From Plectosphaerella cucumerina (Eukaryota > Ascomycota > Sordariomycetes > Glomerellales > Plectosphaerellaceae), in NCBI GenBank assembly GCA_020746995.1, contig JAGPXD010000004.1:62001-126000 (forward strand): a stretch of DNA of 64,000 bases. The letters are read 5' to 3'. The notes beneath the pieces were generated by a model. That model saw only the letters and a list, made by a program, of their open reading frames with translations, was not told where the DNA came from and ran no database searches. Positions 22,460 to 35,689 of this stretch are shown piece after piece. Both the position numbers and the translations under genes were made by a program. Position 1 is the first letter of the stretch. Each line of letters opens with the position of its first letter.

Positions 22460-24293
22460 GCTGATGGCTACGTAAGAAGTCTAACCATCCTTCCGACTCT
22501 ATTCGGTCCGGGTGCTTCTCCGCTAGCGTTGTCTCTTCGACCGCCACCACATGCTCGAGCAATTCGACCGCCTTCTTCACCTAGCCATCGGCATAGTATA
22601 CGATCGCGAGTACGTGCTGCGACGCCAGTCGATCTGGGTGTGTCTCCGCTAGCGTTGTCTCGCGGACCGCTACTACCCGCTCTAGTAGCGAAATGGCCTT
22701 CTTGACCCACCCGTCCGCCTGGTATGCGATAGCGAGGACGTGCTGCGACGCCAGTCGATCTGCGTGTGTCTCCGCTCGCGTTATCTCGCGGACCGCTACT
22801 ACCCGCTTAAGTACCTTTACCGCCTCCCGACTTCGTCCCTCGGTCAGCAAATATCTACCGACCTAATACCTAAGATTACATTCTTCTTCGCCCTAATCTT
22901 CATCCTTCTTATCGACTTTGATCGCCTTTAGAACGTGGGGTAGCAAGTACCGCCACCTCTCGCGCTCCCCCTACTCATCTGTCGAGAAGATCGCCCCGAG
23001 ATGAACTAGGACCTCCCGCCTCTGTTTACTCGCGGTATCCTGCCTGCTTACCCACATTCGTGACGCTACGTGTACTAACTGGTGTATGTTATACGTCCTC
23101 CTATCCTCTTGTATGCTCAGAAAGGAGTAGCTACAGAGAACCCTAATAGCGCTTGTTATCTTCTACTCTGACCCGACCGCCGGTAGTATCGACCGAGGAA
23201 TCGCCTTGGACTCGACGTGCGCTATAAAGCTTAGTAATATAGTCGCGTCTGTGTTCTTACGGATCTACTCGAAAGTCACTACCTACGTCCTGGCGACTAC
23301 GTTGGCCGTCTTGTGACGTAGGGGTTTGTATCGTGTGTTGTCTACAAACTCGGTCTCTAATAGCTCTACTATGTCGCGCTCCGTGTTTTGTAGGAGCCGG
23401 AGATATTCGGCTACCGAAGTTGTTATTTCGTTTAAGTATACCGCCGCCTGCACGATGGCTAGTGGTAAGTAGGTTAAGATTTCGAGAAGCGTTGCGATAC
23501 TCTTCTTGTCTAGGAGTAAGGACTTGTCTACGAGAGACTTGTTTAGTAGGTCGCTGGCCTTGTCCTTATTTATCTGCGAGAGGTTAACTACTTCGGTCTG
23601 CGCTAGCCGGACTGCGAGTCGTCGAGCTTGTGTTATGAATAGAATACGGCTATAGTCGTTGCGAGAAATAAAATCCCGTATGCCCTTTCTCCCGCTTTGT
23701 TCCCCGCCTTTAACTACTTCTTTATCGTCGGTATTGTCGATAATAAGGAACTAATGGCTAGAGGCTTTAGAGTTGAGGTAGCGCTGTACTAACTCTTTTG
23801 TATCCTCCTTCTCCGTATCGTCTAGTTTTAGTAAACGGGCTATATCCCGGTACGCCTAGTCGAAACTCGCTATGCTAAGCGCCGGTATCTAAAAGACAGA
23901 CTATCCCGGTATGCTTTCCTTTACCTAATAGGCTATCTATAGTGTAACTTACGTCTTACTAACGCCGCCGAGTCCGGTAAGAGCGACGCGTTGAGGACCC
24001 TCGCTATTACTAGTAAAGAGCTTCTTCTTGATTGCGTTAATGACGGAGGCCCGACTAATAAAATTACTGTTTTTCTGGAATGGGATAAGGTACTATAGAC
24101 CTGACTGCGTGGCTTGTAAGCTATGCTTATTAATAATCCCGACGGCGCGTAATCTCCACGCACTATAAGCTAAAGTGAGAAGTAAGGCTGCTAATACACC
24201 TATTATAGTAATTACTGTAGAATTATATCTAATCCGATCTACTGGATACGTTAGTAACCTCCGCGCCCTACGTGAATTCGACGGCGGACACAC
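22460..24293 (-). pseudogene. NB-ARC/TPR NLR gene, RIP-inactivated
   Basis: Minus strand from about 24290: a membrane-like segment (VITIIGVLAALLLTLAYSA), then IINKHSLQATQSGL, TAG, YLIPFQKN. The P-loop block follows (RVALTGLGGVSKTQVTLQIA), then an ARC region with FLIIDNTDD (kinase 2), RDFISRNDYSRILFITQ (sensor-like), LTYLPLAIVQAAVYLNE, and YNIHQLVHVASRMWV. At the C-terminus are at least three 42-residue TPRs of the form LLERVVAVRETTLAETHPDR LASQHVLA. This is a STAND protein of fungal incompatibility/immune type. The P-loop has Ser where GxGGxGKT needs Gly (GGT to AGT), and a TAG replaces Trp before YLIP. Both are RIP-type changes. Confidence 0.75.
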
Positions 24294-24327
24294 TCTGCTT
24301 CGCCTTTAGGTTCTATACATACGCCCG

Positions 24328-24475
24328 TGTTACACCCGGGTTGCGGTGTAGCTATATAGTACAGAACAGGGAGTAAATAAGACAAGTTCTCATTACTAAA
24401 GCTTTTACCTCGTGGCGCAACCGGTTGCCCTGTCCGAGTTGCGGGAATTGAACCCGCGACCTCTACGTGGGGCGA
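24328..24475. repeat. LTR-like small repeat, copy 2 (chimeric end)
   Basis: It starts TGTTACACCCGGG and follows copy 1 (19139-19304) closely through cctgtccga at about 24438. It then departs: instead of ttgtaaca it has gttgcgggaattgaacccgc, a perfect tRNA T-arm-like hairpin when read on the minus strand, followed by an inverted version of the cgtggggcgagttctcattg segment. Confidence 0.6.
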
Positions 24476-24619
24476 GTTCTCATTGTGGCAAGGCCCAGCC
24501 CTGCTGACTATTAAAGCATCTGGACGCCTTGGGGTTTCCCTATACTACACCTTCGATTGCGCGTCAGGGCTTTGTCCACCCTACGGTATGAGGACATGCC
24601 CTTTGGAGGGGAGGCATGG

Positions 24620-24737
24620 TGTTACACCCGGGTTGCGGTGTAGCTATATAGTACAGAACAGGGAGTAAATGAGACGAGTTCTCATTACTGAAGCTTTTGC
24701 CTCGTGGCGCAACCGGTTGCCCTGTCCGATTGTAACA
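24620..24737. repeat. LTR-like small repeat, copy 3
   Basis: It starts TGTTACACCCGGG and ends CCGATTGTAACA, nearly identical to the inner 118 bp of copy 1, including the gagttctcattactgaagc core. No matching 5-bp target duplication is visible. It abuts the truncated LTR of the minus-strand Gypsy element. Confidence 0.65.
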
Positions 24738-24749
24738 CAATAAGAACTC

Positions 24750-24902
24750 CCACGGCAAACCCGGAGTGGAGTATCGAACAGGCTCACTCTCTTAGCGTTC
24801 GTGATCTATAGTCCGCACTTAGCCCGTACGCCTAATTACCTAAGGGGGTTAGTTTCCGCGGGGTCTTAGGCCAAGTAACCTACAGCCTGCTTAGGCGTTA
24901 TA
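24750..24902 (-). repeat. truncated 3' LTR of minus-strand Gypsy element
   Basis: This is the reverse complement of the first ~150 bp of the solo LTR at 37897: both share AACCCGGAGTGGAG and the CCCCGCGGAAAC stretch. It is immediately preceded (minus sense) by a polypurine tract, gaggaggggaatct, identical to that of the plus-strand Gypsy element. The outer two thirds of the LTR are missing and replaced by small-repeat copy 3. Confidence 0.65.
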
Positions 24903-27900
24903 AGATTCCCCTCCTCCAGGTCGATATCCTAGCGACTATAAATAGGTATATACCCCTATTATCGTGTCCCGTAGTCCTTATTCCTTTACTAACGCCGACA
25001 CGATATCTAGTCAAATCGAAAAATAAAGATCCGATAAAACCGAATAACGTCGCACGCTCGCAGCCCTAATTAAATCCGACGGCGAAAATAGAATACCGTA
25101 TACTTAGTATTTCCAGTACAACCTAACGTATAAGACAGCGCCGGGATCAACTCGTTATACTATCTGTATTAAGCGAGGTCGTTCTTACGATAGTATTAAT
25201 ATAACTTCTACCCGTAAGTCTACCGTTCTGATATCGTACTTAGGGTTACTAACGTATTTTATAGTCGAGAAGGTATTAAAAGAATTAAAGCGATTAGATA
25301 AGGAGATAGAAGAGAAAGAGATAGAGTTAGAGGTTCTCTAGATAAAGTTAGTAGCTATACTTAGCGCGATATCGCGGATCCGTCGACTTCGGAAGGTAGC
25401 TAAGAAGCGAGAGGAGGCCCTCTTTAGTCGAGGAATAACGGAGCTAGATAAAGAAGATAGTATTATATCTTTAACGATAGCGGAGCTTCGGGTTATAAAC
25501 AACCTTAGGGAGTAGGGTACTAGGGACGTACTAGATTAGTCCTCCCTAGGAGTCAGTAAAGGCTTTATAGATTTAGGACCGCTACCGTAGTTTAAGATTA
25601 GCGATACTCCTCTAGACGCTAGGGGTAGTTCCGTAGGTACTTAATAGGTTCCTAGGTATTTTCTTTGTATCTATAGTTTTCCTATTTAACAAGGTATTTA
25701 GTATATCTATTATATTATCTATAGTCGAGGATTTTCTCGATAGTGAATTCCTCGGTATTATCCGCTTTAAGGTTATCTTCGAGTAGTATATTATCGGGTA
25801 TAGCTTCGAGTAGTATAATATAGAAGACCGGGTGGATCTTTATATTCTCGGGTAAGGAAAGTCGAAAATTAGTATCCGAGATTTTCTACTAAATTCGAAA
25901 GGGTCCGATCTTTTTAAAATCTAACTTACTATTAGGGTATATAGTTTTAATATTTTTATAAATAAGGTAGACTTTATCCCCCTCCTTAAAGGATAGTCCC
26001 TTTATCCTTAACTAGTTAGCGTATTTAGTTATTCTAACGTATACTAGTTAAAAGTTATTACAAAGTATATCGTGAATCTACCGAATATCGTCGGCTAGTT
26101 TATTAGCTCTAGGAGCTTTTAAGGCTTCCCTAGGTTCTCTATATATTATTAGGTTAAATCCGTAGTTAGCGTAGAAAGGTGAGACCTTAGTTGACTCGCT
26201 GGGTGTGCTGTTATAGGCGAACTATACTGTTAGAAGGAGTGTTACCTAGTTGTCCTGTCGCTCGTTGACGTAGTAGCGAAGGTACTATTTGAGGGTCTAG
26301 TTAGTCCTTTCTGTCTATCCGTCTGACTGTAGATAGAATATAGTTAAGAGGTGATGGTCGGGTCCAAGTTGTTTTATAAGTCCTTTCTAAAAGTAGCTCG
26401 TGAATAGCTTATCGCGATTAGAAATAAGTTCCTTTAGTATACTATATTATACAGCGATATTACGTAGGAAGACGTATACAAGGTCTTCCGTAGTTCCCGT
26501 TTTAAGGTATAGTAGAAAGTAGGAGTATTTAGTAAGACAATCGACGATAACTAGGATAGCGTCATACTACCGTCCTAAGACCGGTTCTTTAGACTTAGGT
26601 AAGTCCGTGATGAAATCTAAAGAGATAGATATCTATAGTCCTTCCGCTACGGGCAGGGGCTTGAGTTCTCCGTAGGGCTTGTGTCTAGCGGCCTTACTCT
26701 TATAGTAGAGGTCGTAGGTCTTAAGTGCTTCCTATACCTAAAGGCGTGTGATATTCTCGTTATAGTATTATCGGATACGCTGATACGTTTTCCAGACTCC
26801 TTAATATCTATAGGCTAGGGTACTATAGATACGTATAATAAGTTCTTAAGTAGTATCCTTACGAGTAGTAAGGAACTCTAAGACTTATTTATTAGGTACG
26901 AGGTCGCCTTACGAATTAATCGAGAGAATTATATTATAGTCGGGGACTTCGGTACTTACTAAGTCGCTATATCGACTTAAGGCATCCGCTCGACTATTCT
27001 CTAATCCTTTACGGTACAAGATAGTAAAGTTAAATTCCGAAAGGAACTCAGCCTATCTTATCTGTTATTTATTTAGCTCCTTTATGGTTATAAAGTTAAC
27101 GAGGTTCTTATAGTCCGTAAGAACCTTGACTAGGTGTATAGTACCTAAGAGGTATAGCTTTTATTCCTTAAAGGCTTCGATAATAGCTATTAGTTCCTTA
27201 TTATAGATCTGATAGTTAAGTTCTAGTCCGTAAAGCTTCTTAGAGTAGAAGGCGACGGGGTGAATTTATCCTTCTTTATCCCTCTATCCTAGTTATCCTC
27301 CGAGCGTATAGTCTAATACGTTAGTTTCGACTTCGAATAGTAGCTCGGGGTCGGGGATCTTAAGAATCGGCTCGCTTAAGATACTATTCTTAATACTCTA
27401 AAAAGCTTATTCCTCGGTATCCTACTAGCGGAACGGCTAGTCTTTTTTCGTAAGGTCGGTAAGAGGTCGGGAAATCTAACTATATCCCTTTATAAATCGT
27501 CGGTAGAAGTTAACGAATCCCAGAAATCCTCTAACGTCAGAGACGTTAGCTAGCGTTAGCTAGTTCTTAACTATCTCGATCTTCTTAGGGTCTATACGGA
27601 TTTCCCCTAGTCGGATATTATATCCAAGGAAGTCTACGTCTTAAGTATAGAACTTACTTTTCTCGGGTTCGATAAGTAGTTTAGTATCTATTAGTCGTTT
27701 TAAGACCTAGTAAATATACTTTCGATATTCCTCGAGGGTTCTCGAAAAGATAAAGATATCGTTAAGGTATACTACTATAAAGATATCGAGAAAGTCGTAA
27801 AGGGCTTCGTTAATTATCGTTTAGAATATAGCCGGAGTATTTGTAAGCCCGAAGGGTATTACTAAATACTTAAAGTATCCTCGGCGAGTACGGAAAGCCG

Positions 27901-29749
27901 TTTTCCACTCCTCTCCTTCCTTTATACAGATCAAGTTATACACTCCTTTAAGGTTAATAGCCGTAAACCATTACACTCTAACCAACAAATCCCGAAGCTC
28001 GGCGATAAGTAGTAAGGGGTAGTAATTCTTAATCGTGATGTCGTTGAGCTGTCGATAGTTAACGTATAATCGTAGTTTCCTATTCTTCTTAGGAACAAAA
28101 AGGATCGGGTATCTAGCTAGTAACTTAGATAGTCGAATATATCCTTTCCGGAGGTTTTCTTCCAGGTACTTATCGAGTATAGCCTACTACTTCTCGTTAA
28201 GCTAGTAGATCTTATAGAACCTAGGCTGTATGCCTTCCTTAAGTACGATCTCGTGGTTGTAATAGCTGTGTAAGGGGAGGCCTGTTTCGAGTTCCTCCTC
28301 GAACAGAGTCGAATACTTCCGGTACTTAATCGGAACGTGTTTAATTCGTTCTTCGAGAGCCTTACGTCGTTTATCGCGACTAAGGTCTCGGCTGTCGTGT
28401 TTATCGAGCTCTTTTTAGAGCTGTGTGAGATATCTCGTGGTCTTCGTGTAAGACTACACCAGAGCTATATCTCTCTATTAGATCTAGCTAGGATTCCAAT
28501 TCACTTAGGGATTCCACTTTCTTAGCTATAGGATACCTAGGATAATATCCCAATCTCCGATTTCCGTGATATCAAATATAGTTAGCGTTATACACCCTTA
28601 GATACGGATCTCGAGGTACACGGTCTCTTAATCGATACTTCCTTAGTTATACTATACGAGCCCGCCTTCTACGGATCTTAGCTAGTAAGGGTATCTCTTA
28701 CGGTTTATTATAAGTCCGAGTCGCTATTAAAGTCGTAGCGATATATAGTTCCCCTATACTCTACTATCTAGGAGCGCTACGTACTTATACCCTTATAGGG
28801 TAACTCTTAGTATAAGATAGTTAGAGTCGCCTTCGTTATATACCGTGTTATATAGGGTCTTAACGGATTTTACTCGCGCCTACTCTTACCCTTATAAGAG
28901 CGGCGCGACTCTTTTCCCGAGTCGTCGTTGTGTTTACGCCTAGTCTTAGGTCGTTAAGAGGAAGAGCTTAATAATCCGGTTTTCCTTCTCCTGATTTCGC
29001 CCGACGTAGCTATACTAGTTCCTTAGGCCTAATAGCCTAAGGTAGGTAAGCTAGTAATTAAGTCGCGGCGGATAACAGTTAGTTCCGGGGTTATAGGTAA
29101 GTTAAGGTACTACTATTCCTCTTTTTTCCGAAGGGTCCTTTTAGCCCTTTAGCGACGGAGTTTATAGTTACCTTGATTATTTAGGTCGATTCTAGTAAGG
29201 GTCTATCCTAGGTTTTTAGCGATACCTGGCTGGGACTAGAGGAGCCTCTATTCGCGGATCTTTCGTGAAGTATATACCCTGTATACGTCGATAGGGTAGT
29301 CAAACTAAAGGGTCTCGCGACTAATATATAGTATAGGGTATTTAGGTAATAGTACGAAGATAATAGTTCTCTTCCCTAGTAGGTAAATAGTAGGTACCTA
29401 ATGGGGTAGTTCCTTATTAGTATAGATATATTCGATTGTGTTATTATTAGGTCGCCTAGGGTAGAAGTTATAACTAAGCTTCTATACGTAGTATATAGGG
29501 TAATTATCGTAGATATATTAGGCTTAAAATATAGTATTATAGTCGGGGCTACTAGGGGGTAGGCGATTATTATTATCCTCCCTGGGACCGAAAGTATAGG
29601 TTATATAAGGTACCTTACTAGTATCTCGAGTATTATACCCGAAGAAGTCGACGGCTTTATTTTCTTCGAGATCTCCGTATCCCTCTAGCCGGATAGTGAG
29701 TTATTAGTCTTACGGCTGGGTATTAGGGATTGATTCTTTGTTATCGGAG
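24903..29749 (-). mobile_element. Ty3/Gypsy element, pol part (host element of nest)
   Basis: Minus-strand blocks in order from 29749: gag C-terminus and protease region (ENKAVDFFGYNT), reverse transcriptase (KKNRKLRLYVNYRQLND, GYFKYLVIPFGLTNTPAIF), RNase H, integrase (SDG-TERTN block near 26300) and a chromodomain-type end (EEFTIEKILDYR... YLVK). The RT active-site box reads VYLNDIFIF at about 27757-27795: the first Asp of YxDD is Asn, a GAT to AAT change. TAG codons are frequent at Gln and Trp sites. Its 5' portion is at 36799-39017, because a second Gypsy element inserted at 29750. Confidence 0.8.
25020..25640 (+). pseudogene. antisense coiled-coil ORF of Gypsy element
   Basis: Opposite in strand to the element's pol. 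The plus frame reads NLTYKTAPGSTRYTICI, then KELKRLDKEIEEKEIELEV, a TAG, and SRIRRLRKVAKKREEALFSRG, a long charged coiled coil. A TAG-broken Asp-rich tail follows. The second Gypsy element has a matching antisense frame at the same place, so this is an element-borne gene rather than chance. RIP stops have inactivated it. Confidence 0.55.
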
Positions 29750-30216
29750 TGTAACGCCCAGCTTAGGGAGCTAGTCATCCAGGCAAGGGTCGCGTTATCG
29801 GCTACCGATAAGCCGGCCTAGGCCCACTATATCTAACTAATTGTGTGTAGAGCTTGGATCACCGTGAGCTATAAGCCTTTGGCTTATGGAGCGTAGTAAG
29901 CCATAATCCAACTAACTAATAATATCGCCAGGATGGATTACTAGTCTGGGTGATCCAGGGATAGGTATCGAGTACTTAAGTGGATACTCGATTACTAGTT
30001 GAGATAGATAGACTTACGATAGTAATTAATTTAAGTCTTTATTAGAAACCTCTTTTAGCCTCTAGTAAAGAAGCGTAACGCTTTACGATATCGACGATAA
30101 GCACGACTACAATAACCACTAAGTATTATTCTATTCTATCGCCTAGGGCAAACTACTAGTATACCCTAACCCCTATCCAGCCTATATATCCTTAGGATTA
30201 TACCTAGGTTATAACA
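29750..30216 (+). repeat. 5' LTR of plus-strand Gypsy element
   Basis: Starts TGTAACGCCCAGC and ends TAGGTTATAACA. It is the same length (467 bp) as the 3' LTR and nearly identical to it; the differences seen are mostly C/T or G/A. Confidence 0.88.
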
Positions 30217-33200
30217 CTTTAATTACTCTTATTTAGTACGTTCTCTATAACTACCGAGTAATACTTACAAGGTATGATAGTACCCGTAGCTAGAGAGACT
30301 AGTTTAACTACTAGGGCCCCGGCCGCTAATATAGAAACCATTCTTACTATAATTAACTAGTTTTAGTAGGAAAATAACAAGATAAGGGAGTAACTTGCTA
30401 ACCAGGCTAATAGAGGGCTACGCCTCCGCTACCCTAAGCCCCTTACCTTCGATAGAAAGAAGGATAAGCTCCCCGGATTCCTTACCTATCTTAAGGCATT
30501 CTAGATATTCTACTAGCGAGACTTTTAACAGGATATCGATAAAGTCTTTAGTACCGCCGCCTTCCTTAGGGGCGACACTCTTAACTAGTTCGAACCTATC
30601 TAGAAAGATTACCTAGAATACACTAACGACCCTAAGTATTAGGATAAGCTTACTAAGGAGGTTTTCAGAACCTTTACAGCCTTTAAGAGGTACCTCCACG
30701 AAACCTTTAGTAACCCCGACGAGGAACGTACCGCTAAATAGTAACTCCGGAACCTACGTTAGTATGGTTCCGCGGCTAATTACACGGCTAAGTTCCGATA
30801 GGTTACCGCCCGCCTTAACTGGGACGATAACCCCCTGATAGCCGCCTACTACGCCGGACTTAAGGACGAAGTCAAGGACAAGCTTACTAAGCTTAATCGA
30901 CCCGACGAGTTCACGGAATATATTACTATAGCTATTAAAATCGATAACCACTTATACAAACGTAAGCAGGAAAAACACAGATAACAATCCGGACGATTTA
31001 ACAGGCCTAACTAAGCTAATACCGGATAAAAGTACCGTAATAACTACTAACGTAACGACTATCGTATAACCACGGCTTATAGAGGAACCACCTATATAGG
31101 CCCTATAGAACTCAACGTCTTACAGAAAGGACGCAAAGACAAGAAGGATATCGAATACTTTAACTATCACAAGACTAGGCATTTCGCCCGCGAATATCGA
31201 CAGCCTAAGCGACTTAAAGGTCCCCCGCGTTACCTTAACGCTACTAAGTACGAGGTATCCCAGACTGCCGTCAAAACCCTCGCAGTCTTAGGACGCGCGC
31301 CTCCTACTCCTAGGGACAACTAGATATCAGCTAAGGATAAAGTACTAAGTTAGGACCTCCTACCTACTATCTATACTATTTAGGTAGAAAGCGAAACTAC
31401 TAAGGAACCCGAGTCTACTAATAATAACTCGATCCCGGATACCTAGCTACGGGAGCTGCCTATAGTTAAACTCGAAGGATATAGAGATCTCGAGGATAAC
31501 AAAGTAGTAGACTTCTTCGGCTACTCCGCTAAAGACATAGTCCGCTACCCGAATATACTCGCTAAGAACCCCCTTAGGGATAAGGACGATAAACGCCTAT
31601 ACCCTAGTAACCCCGACTACAAGACTATATTCTAGGCCTAATATATCTATAACAACTATTAATAGCACCACGCCCTCAAGATTACCTATAATTTCTATCC
31701 CCGCCGACTAGACAACAAGGATATAGATTACATTTATACTAATTAGGAACTACCCTACTAGGAGCTACTTATTAAGCTACCCAGCAAGCAAACCATTATC
31801 TTCGGACCCTTACTAGAGTACCTATCCTCTTACCTTAGCCGCGAAACTATATAGTTTAACTACCCTATCGATACTTACTAAGTATATACTTCTCGGAAGA
31901 TACAGGAATAGAGTACTATCTAGACTATCCCCGGCTTAACACAAGAAGTAGTAGCTATACTAATCTAATACAACACTCTACGTAAGGAGGAACACAAAAT
32001 CCAGCTATAACAAGTAAAGTGAATCCTCTAGAAGTATACTTAAGCTATAGAAGGGCGACCCCTAACTTAGGACCCCGAGTTTAATAACCTTCCGGAGAAT
32101 AGTCGTAACGGATACTATACTAAGGAGGCGGCTAGCCGGGCCGCCCGGCGATAAATCGTAGGGGATAAGGTATCGACAGCTACGATTCGTTACCCTAGCG
32201 ATAAGTCCTAAAATCGGACTCCCCCGACCTCGCGATAGATTATTAGGAGGGATAGCTCGAAGAACACAAGTCGTCCTAAGTCACGACAAAACTTATATCA
32301 CAAAGATTCGGGAAAAGAGTCGTATCACTCCGACTAGGGTATAAGCCGACGCCAGAACTAAACAACAAGACCCTCTACAATATAGTACACGATAAAAGCA
32401 ACTCCGCGCACCTCGTATTAGAGGTTACCCTTAACGGGAGGAAGTACATAATACTCCTAGACAACGGAGCGTAGGGGAACTATATATCGCCACGACTTCG
32501 ATAGTAACTTAGTCTTATAACAAACCGTAAGCTAAACCCTTACTAACTAAGATCTACCGAAGGTAGGCTTATATAGTATAATCAGGGACGTATTAATAAG
32601 GAGACTATACCCCTCTATATTAGTATCTATCGATATACTATACTAACCTAATTCGATATTACCGAGATCGGTAAATAGGATATTATTCTAGGTATTCCCT
32701 AGCTTAGGAAGTAAAACCCCACGATTAATTAGAATCTTGGCTAGATCTAATAGAGAGATATAGCTCCGATACAGTCTTAGCGAGAGACCACAAGACATCT
32801 CCTCGCTTCAACACAGCGACTAGAACGCCATATAAGGCTTCTACAACCAGATTTCTATTAAGACCTTAGTTATAAAGAACGACGTAAGACACTTAAAGAA
32901 CGGATAAAGGATATCCTATCCGAGTACTATATATATACCGCGATTTTTCAGGAGGAACTCGACACAGTCCTCCCCGAACATAGCTACTATAACCACAAGA
33001 TCGTACTTAAAGAAGGCACCCAGCCACGATTCTTTAAAATTTACTAGATAAATAAGAAATAGTAGGTCGCTTTAGATGAGTACCTTAAGGAGAATCTCCG
33101 AAAAGGCTATATCCGACCGTCTAAATCACCCGCCGGCTATCTAATTCTCTTCGTTCCTAAGAAGAATAGTAAACTCAGGATATATATTAATTATCGATAA

Positions 33201-35689
33201 CTTAATAATATCACGATTAAGAACTACTACCCCTTACCCCTTATCTCTAAACTCCGAGATCTATTAGTTAGAGTATAGTATTTTACAGCCTTAGATCTTA
33301 AGGGTGTGTATAACTTGATCCGTATAAAGGAAGGCGAGGAGTAGAAAATAGTATTCCGTACCCGTCGAGGATACTTCGAGTACCTAGTTATACCCTTCGG
33401 CCTAACTAATACTCCGGCTATATTCTAAACGATAATTAACAAAGTCCTCCGTGACTTCCTCGATATCTTTATAATAGTATACCTCGATAATATCCTTATC
33501 TTCTCGCGAAACCTCGAAGATTACAAGAAGTATATCCACTAAGTCCTTTAATAACTAACGGAAGCTAAGCTACTTGTCGAACCTGAGAAGACGAAGTTCC
33601 ACGCTCGGGAAGTAGACTTCCTCGGATATAATATCCAACCCGGAGAAATCCGAATAGACCCTAAGAAAATCCAAACGGTTAGGGAGTAGCCTAAACCAAA
33701 GGATTTACAGGATATAAGAGGACTACTCGGATTCGTTAACTTCTATCGCCGCTTTATTAAAGGATATAGCGATATAGCCCGACCTCTTACTAACCTTACT
33801 AAGAAAGATTAACCCTTTACCTAGGGTAAAGCCAAACGAAAAGCTTTCTAAGCTTTAAAGGATTAGGTTCTTAATAAACCTATCCTTACGATTCCCGACC
33901 CTAAACGATAGTTTAAGGTCGAGACCGATATATCCGATTACACGCTCGGAGGGTAACTCGGACAACAAGATACCGAAGGACAACTACACCCCGTCGCCTT
34001 CTACTCCAAAAAGCTCCACGGACCCAAGCTTAACTACTAGATTCACGATAAGGAGCTAATAGCTATTATTAAAGTATTTAAAGAATAGAAGCTATACCTC
34101 TCTAGTATGATATACCCGGTTAGGGTTTACACTAACTATAAGAACCTTATTAACTTTATAACTATAAAGGAGTTAAATAAATAATAGATACGATAGGTAG
34201 AGTTCCTTTCGGAATTTAACTTTACTATTACTTACCGTAAAGGGTTAGAGAATAGCCGCGCCGATGTACTTAGCTGCCGTAGCGACCTCCTTAGTACGGA
34301 AGTCCCTAACTATAACGCTATCCTCTCGATTAACGCTAACGGAGATCTAGTACCTAACGAACGAGTCCTCGAGGTCTTGGCCACGACTAAGGAGACTACC
34401 GAGCAGCTTATTCGTCGAGTCTATAGCGCGCCCGCGTATAGCTACTAAGGGGTTTAGAAGACTTTCCAACACCTCCGATAATATTATAACACCTAGATTA
34501 CCCGATAATAAGTCCAGGAAGTAATTAAGGATTATAACCTCTATCGAAAAAACAAAGCCTCGCGACACAAGCTATACAGAGAAATCCAACCTCTCCCTAT
34601 CGTAGATAGTCTATAGACGTCTATCTTATAGGACTTTATTACGGACCTACTACTATCCGAGGAGCCGATTTCCGGGAAGAAATACAACTCTATCCTAGTC
34701 ATCGTCGACCGATTTACGAAATATACCTACTTCGTACTATACCTTAAAACGGGAACTACGGAAAACCTTTCCTACGTCTTCCTACGTAACGTCGCCTCGC
34801 AGCATAGCATACCCCAGGGTATCGTATCGGATCGCGATAAGCTATTCATAAGTAACTTTTAGAAAGCCCTTATAAAATAACTTAGACTAGATTATAACCT
34901 CTCTACCGTATTTCACCTACAGTCTAACGGACAGACTAAACGTATAAATCAAATACTTAAGTAGTACCTTCGCTATTACGTCGACTACTAACAGGAGAAC
35001 TAGGTTTAACTATTACCTACCGCTTAGTTTGCGTATAATAGTATACTAAGCGAGTTAACCAAAGTCTCACTATTCTACACTAACTACGGGTTTACACCCA
35101 CTATATACGGAGAACCACAGGAAGCTTCGAAAGCTCCTAAGGCGACTAAGCTCACCGACGATATTCGAAAAATCCACGACGTACTTCGTAACGACCTTTA
35201 ACTAGTATAACTTAGAATAACCAAATACGCTAACTAGTTAAGGATAAAGGGACTATCCTTCTAGGAGGGGGATAAAGTCTATCTTATTTGTAAAAATATT
35301 AAAATAAAATAACTAAATAATAAATTAGATTTTAAGAAAATCGGACTTTTTAAAATTCTTAAGAAAATCTTAGAAACTAATTTTCGACTCTCCTTACCTA
35401 AGAATATAAAAATACACCCGGTCTTCTATATTATACTTCTCGAGCCTATACTAGACGGCGTACCGCTTAAATATAACTTACCTACAGATAATATAGAGGA
35501 ATATACCGTCGAGTGTATTCTCGACTATCGTACTAACCACAAAGGACACAATAAGTACTTAGTTAAATAGGAAGGATATAGACACAAAGAAAACACCTAG
35601 GAGCCCCTTAATTACCTCCAGAACGTATAGCTCCGCCTTTGATAGTATTATTAAGCGTTCCTAACCTAAATAATAAGAAATTAGTATCG

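Noticed and set aside
24441..24620. Functional tRNA gene on the minus strand
   Set aside because: Only the T-arm is convincing; D-arm, anticodon arm and matching acceptor strand could not be folded.
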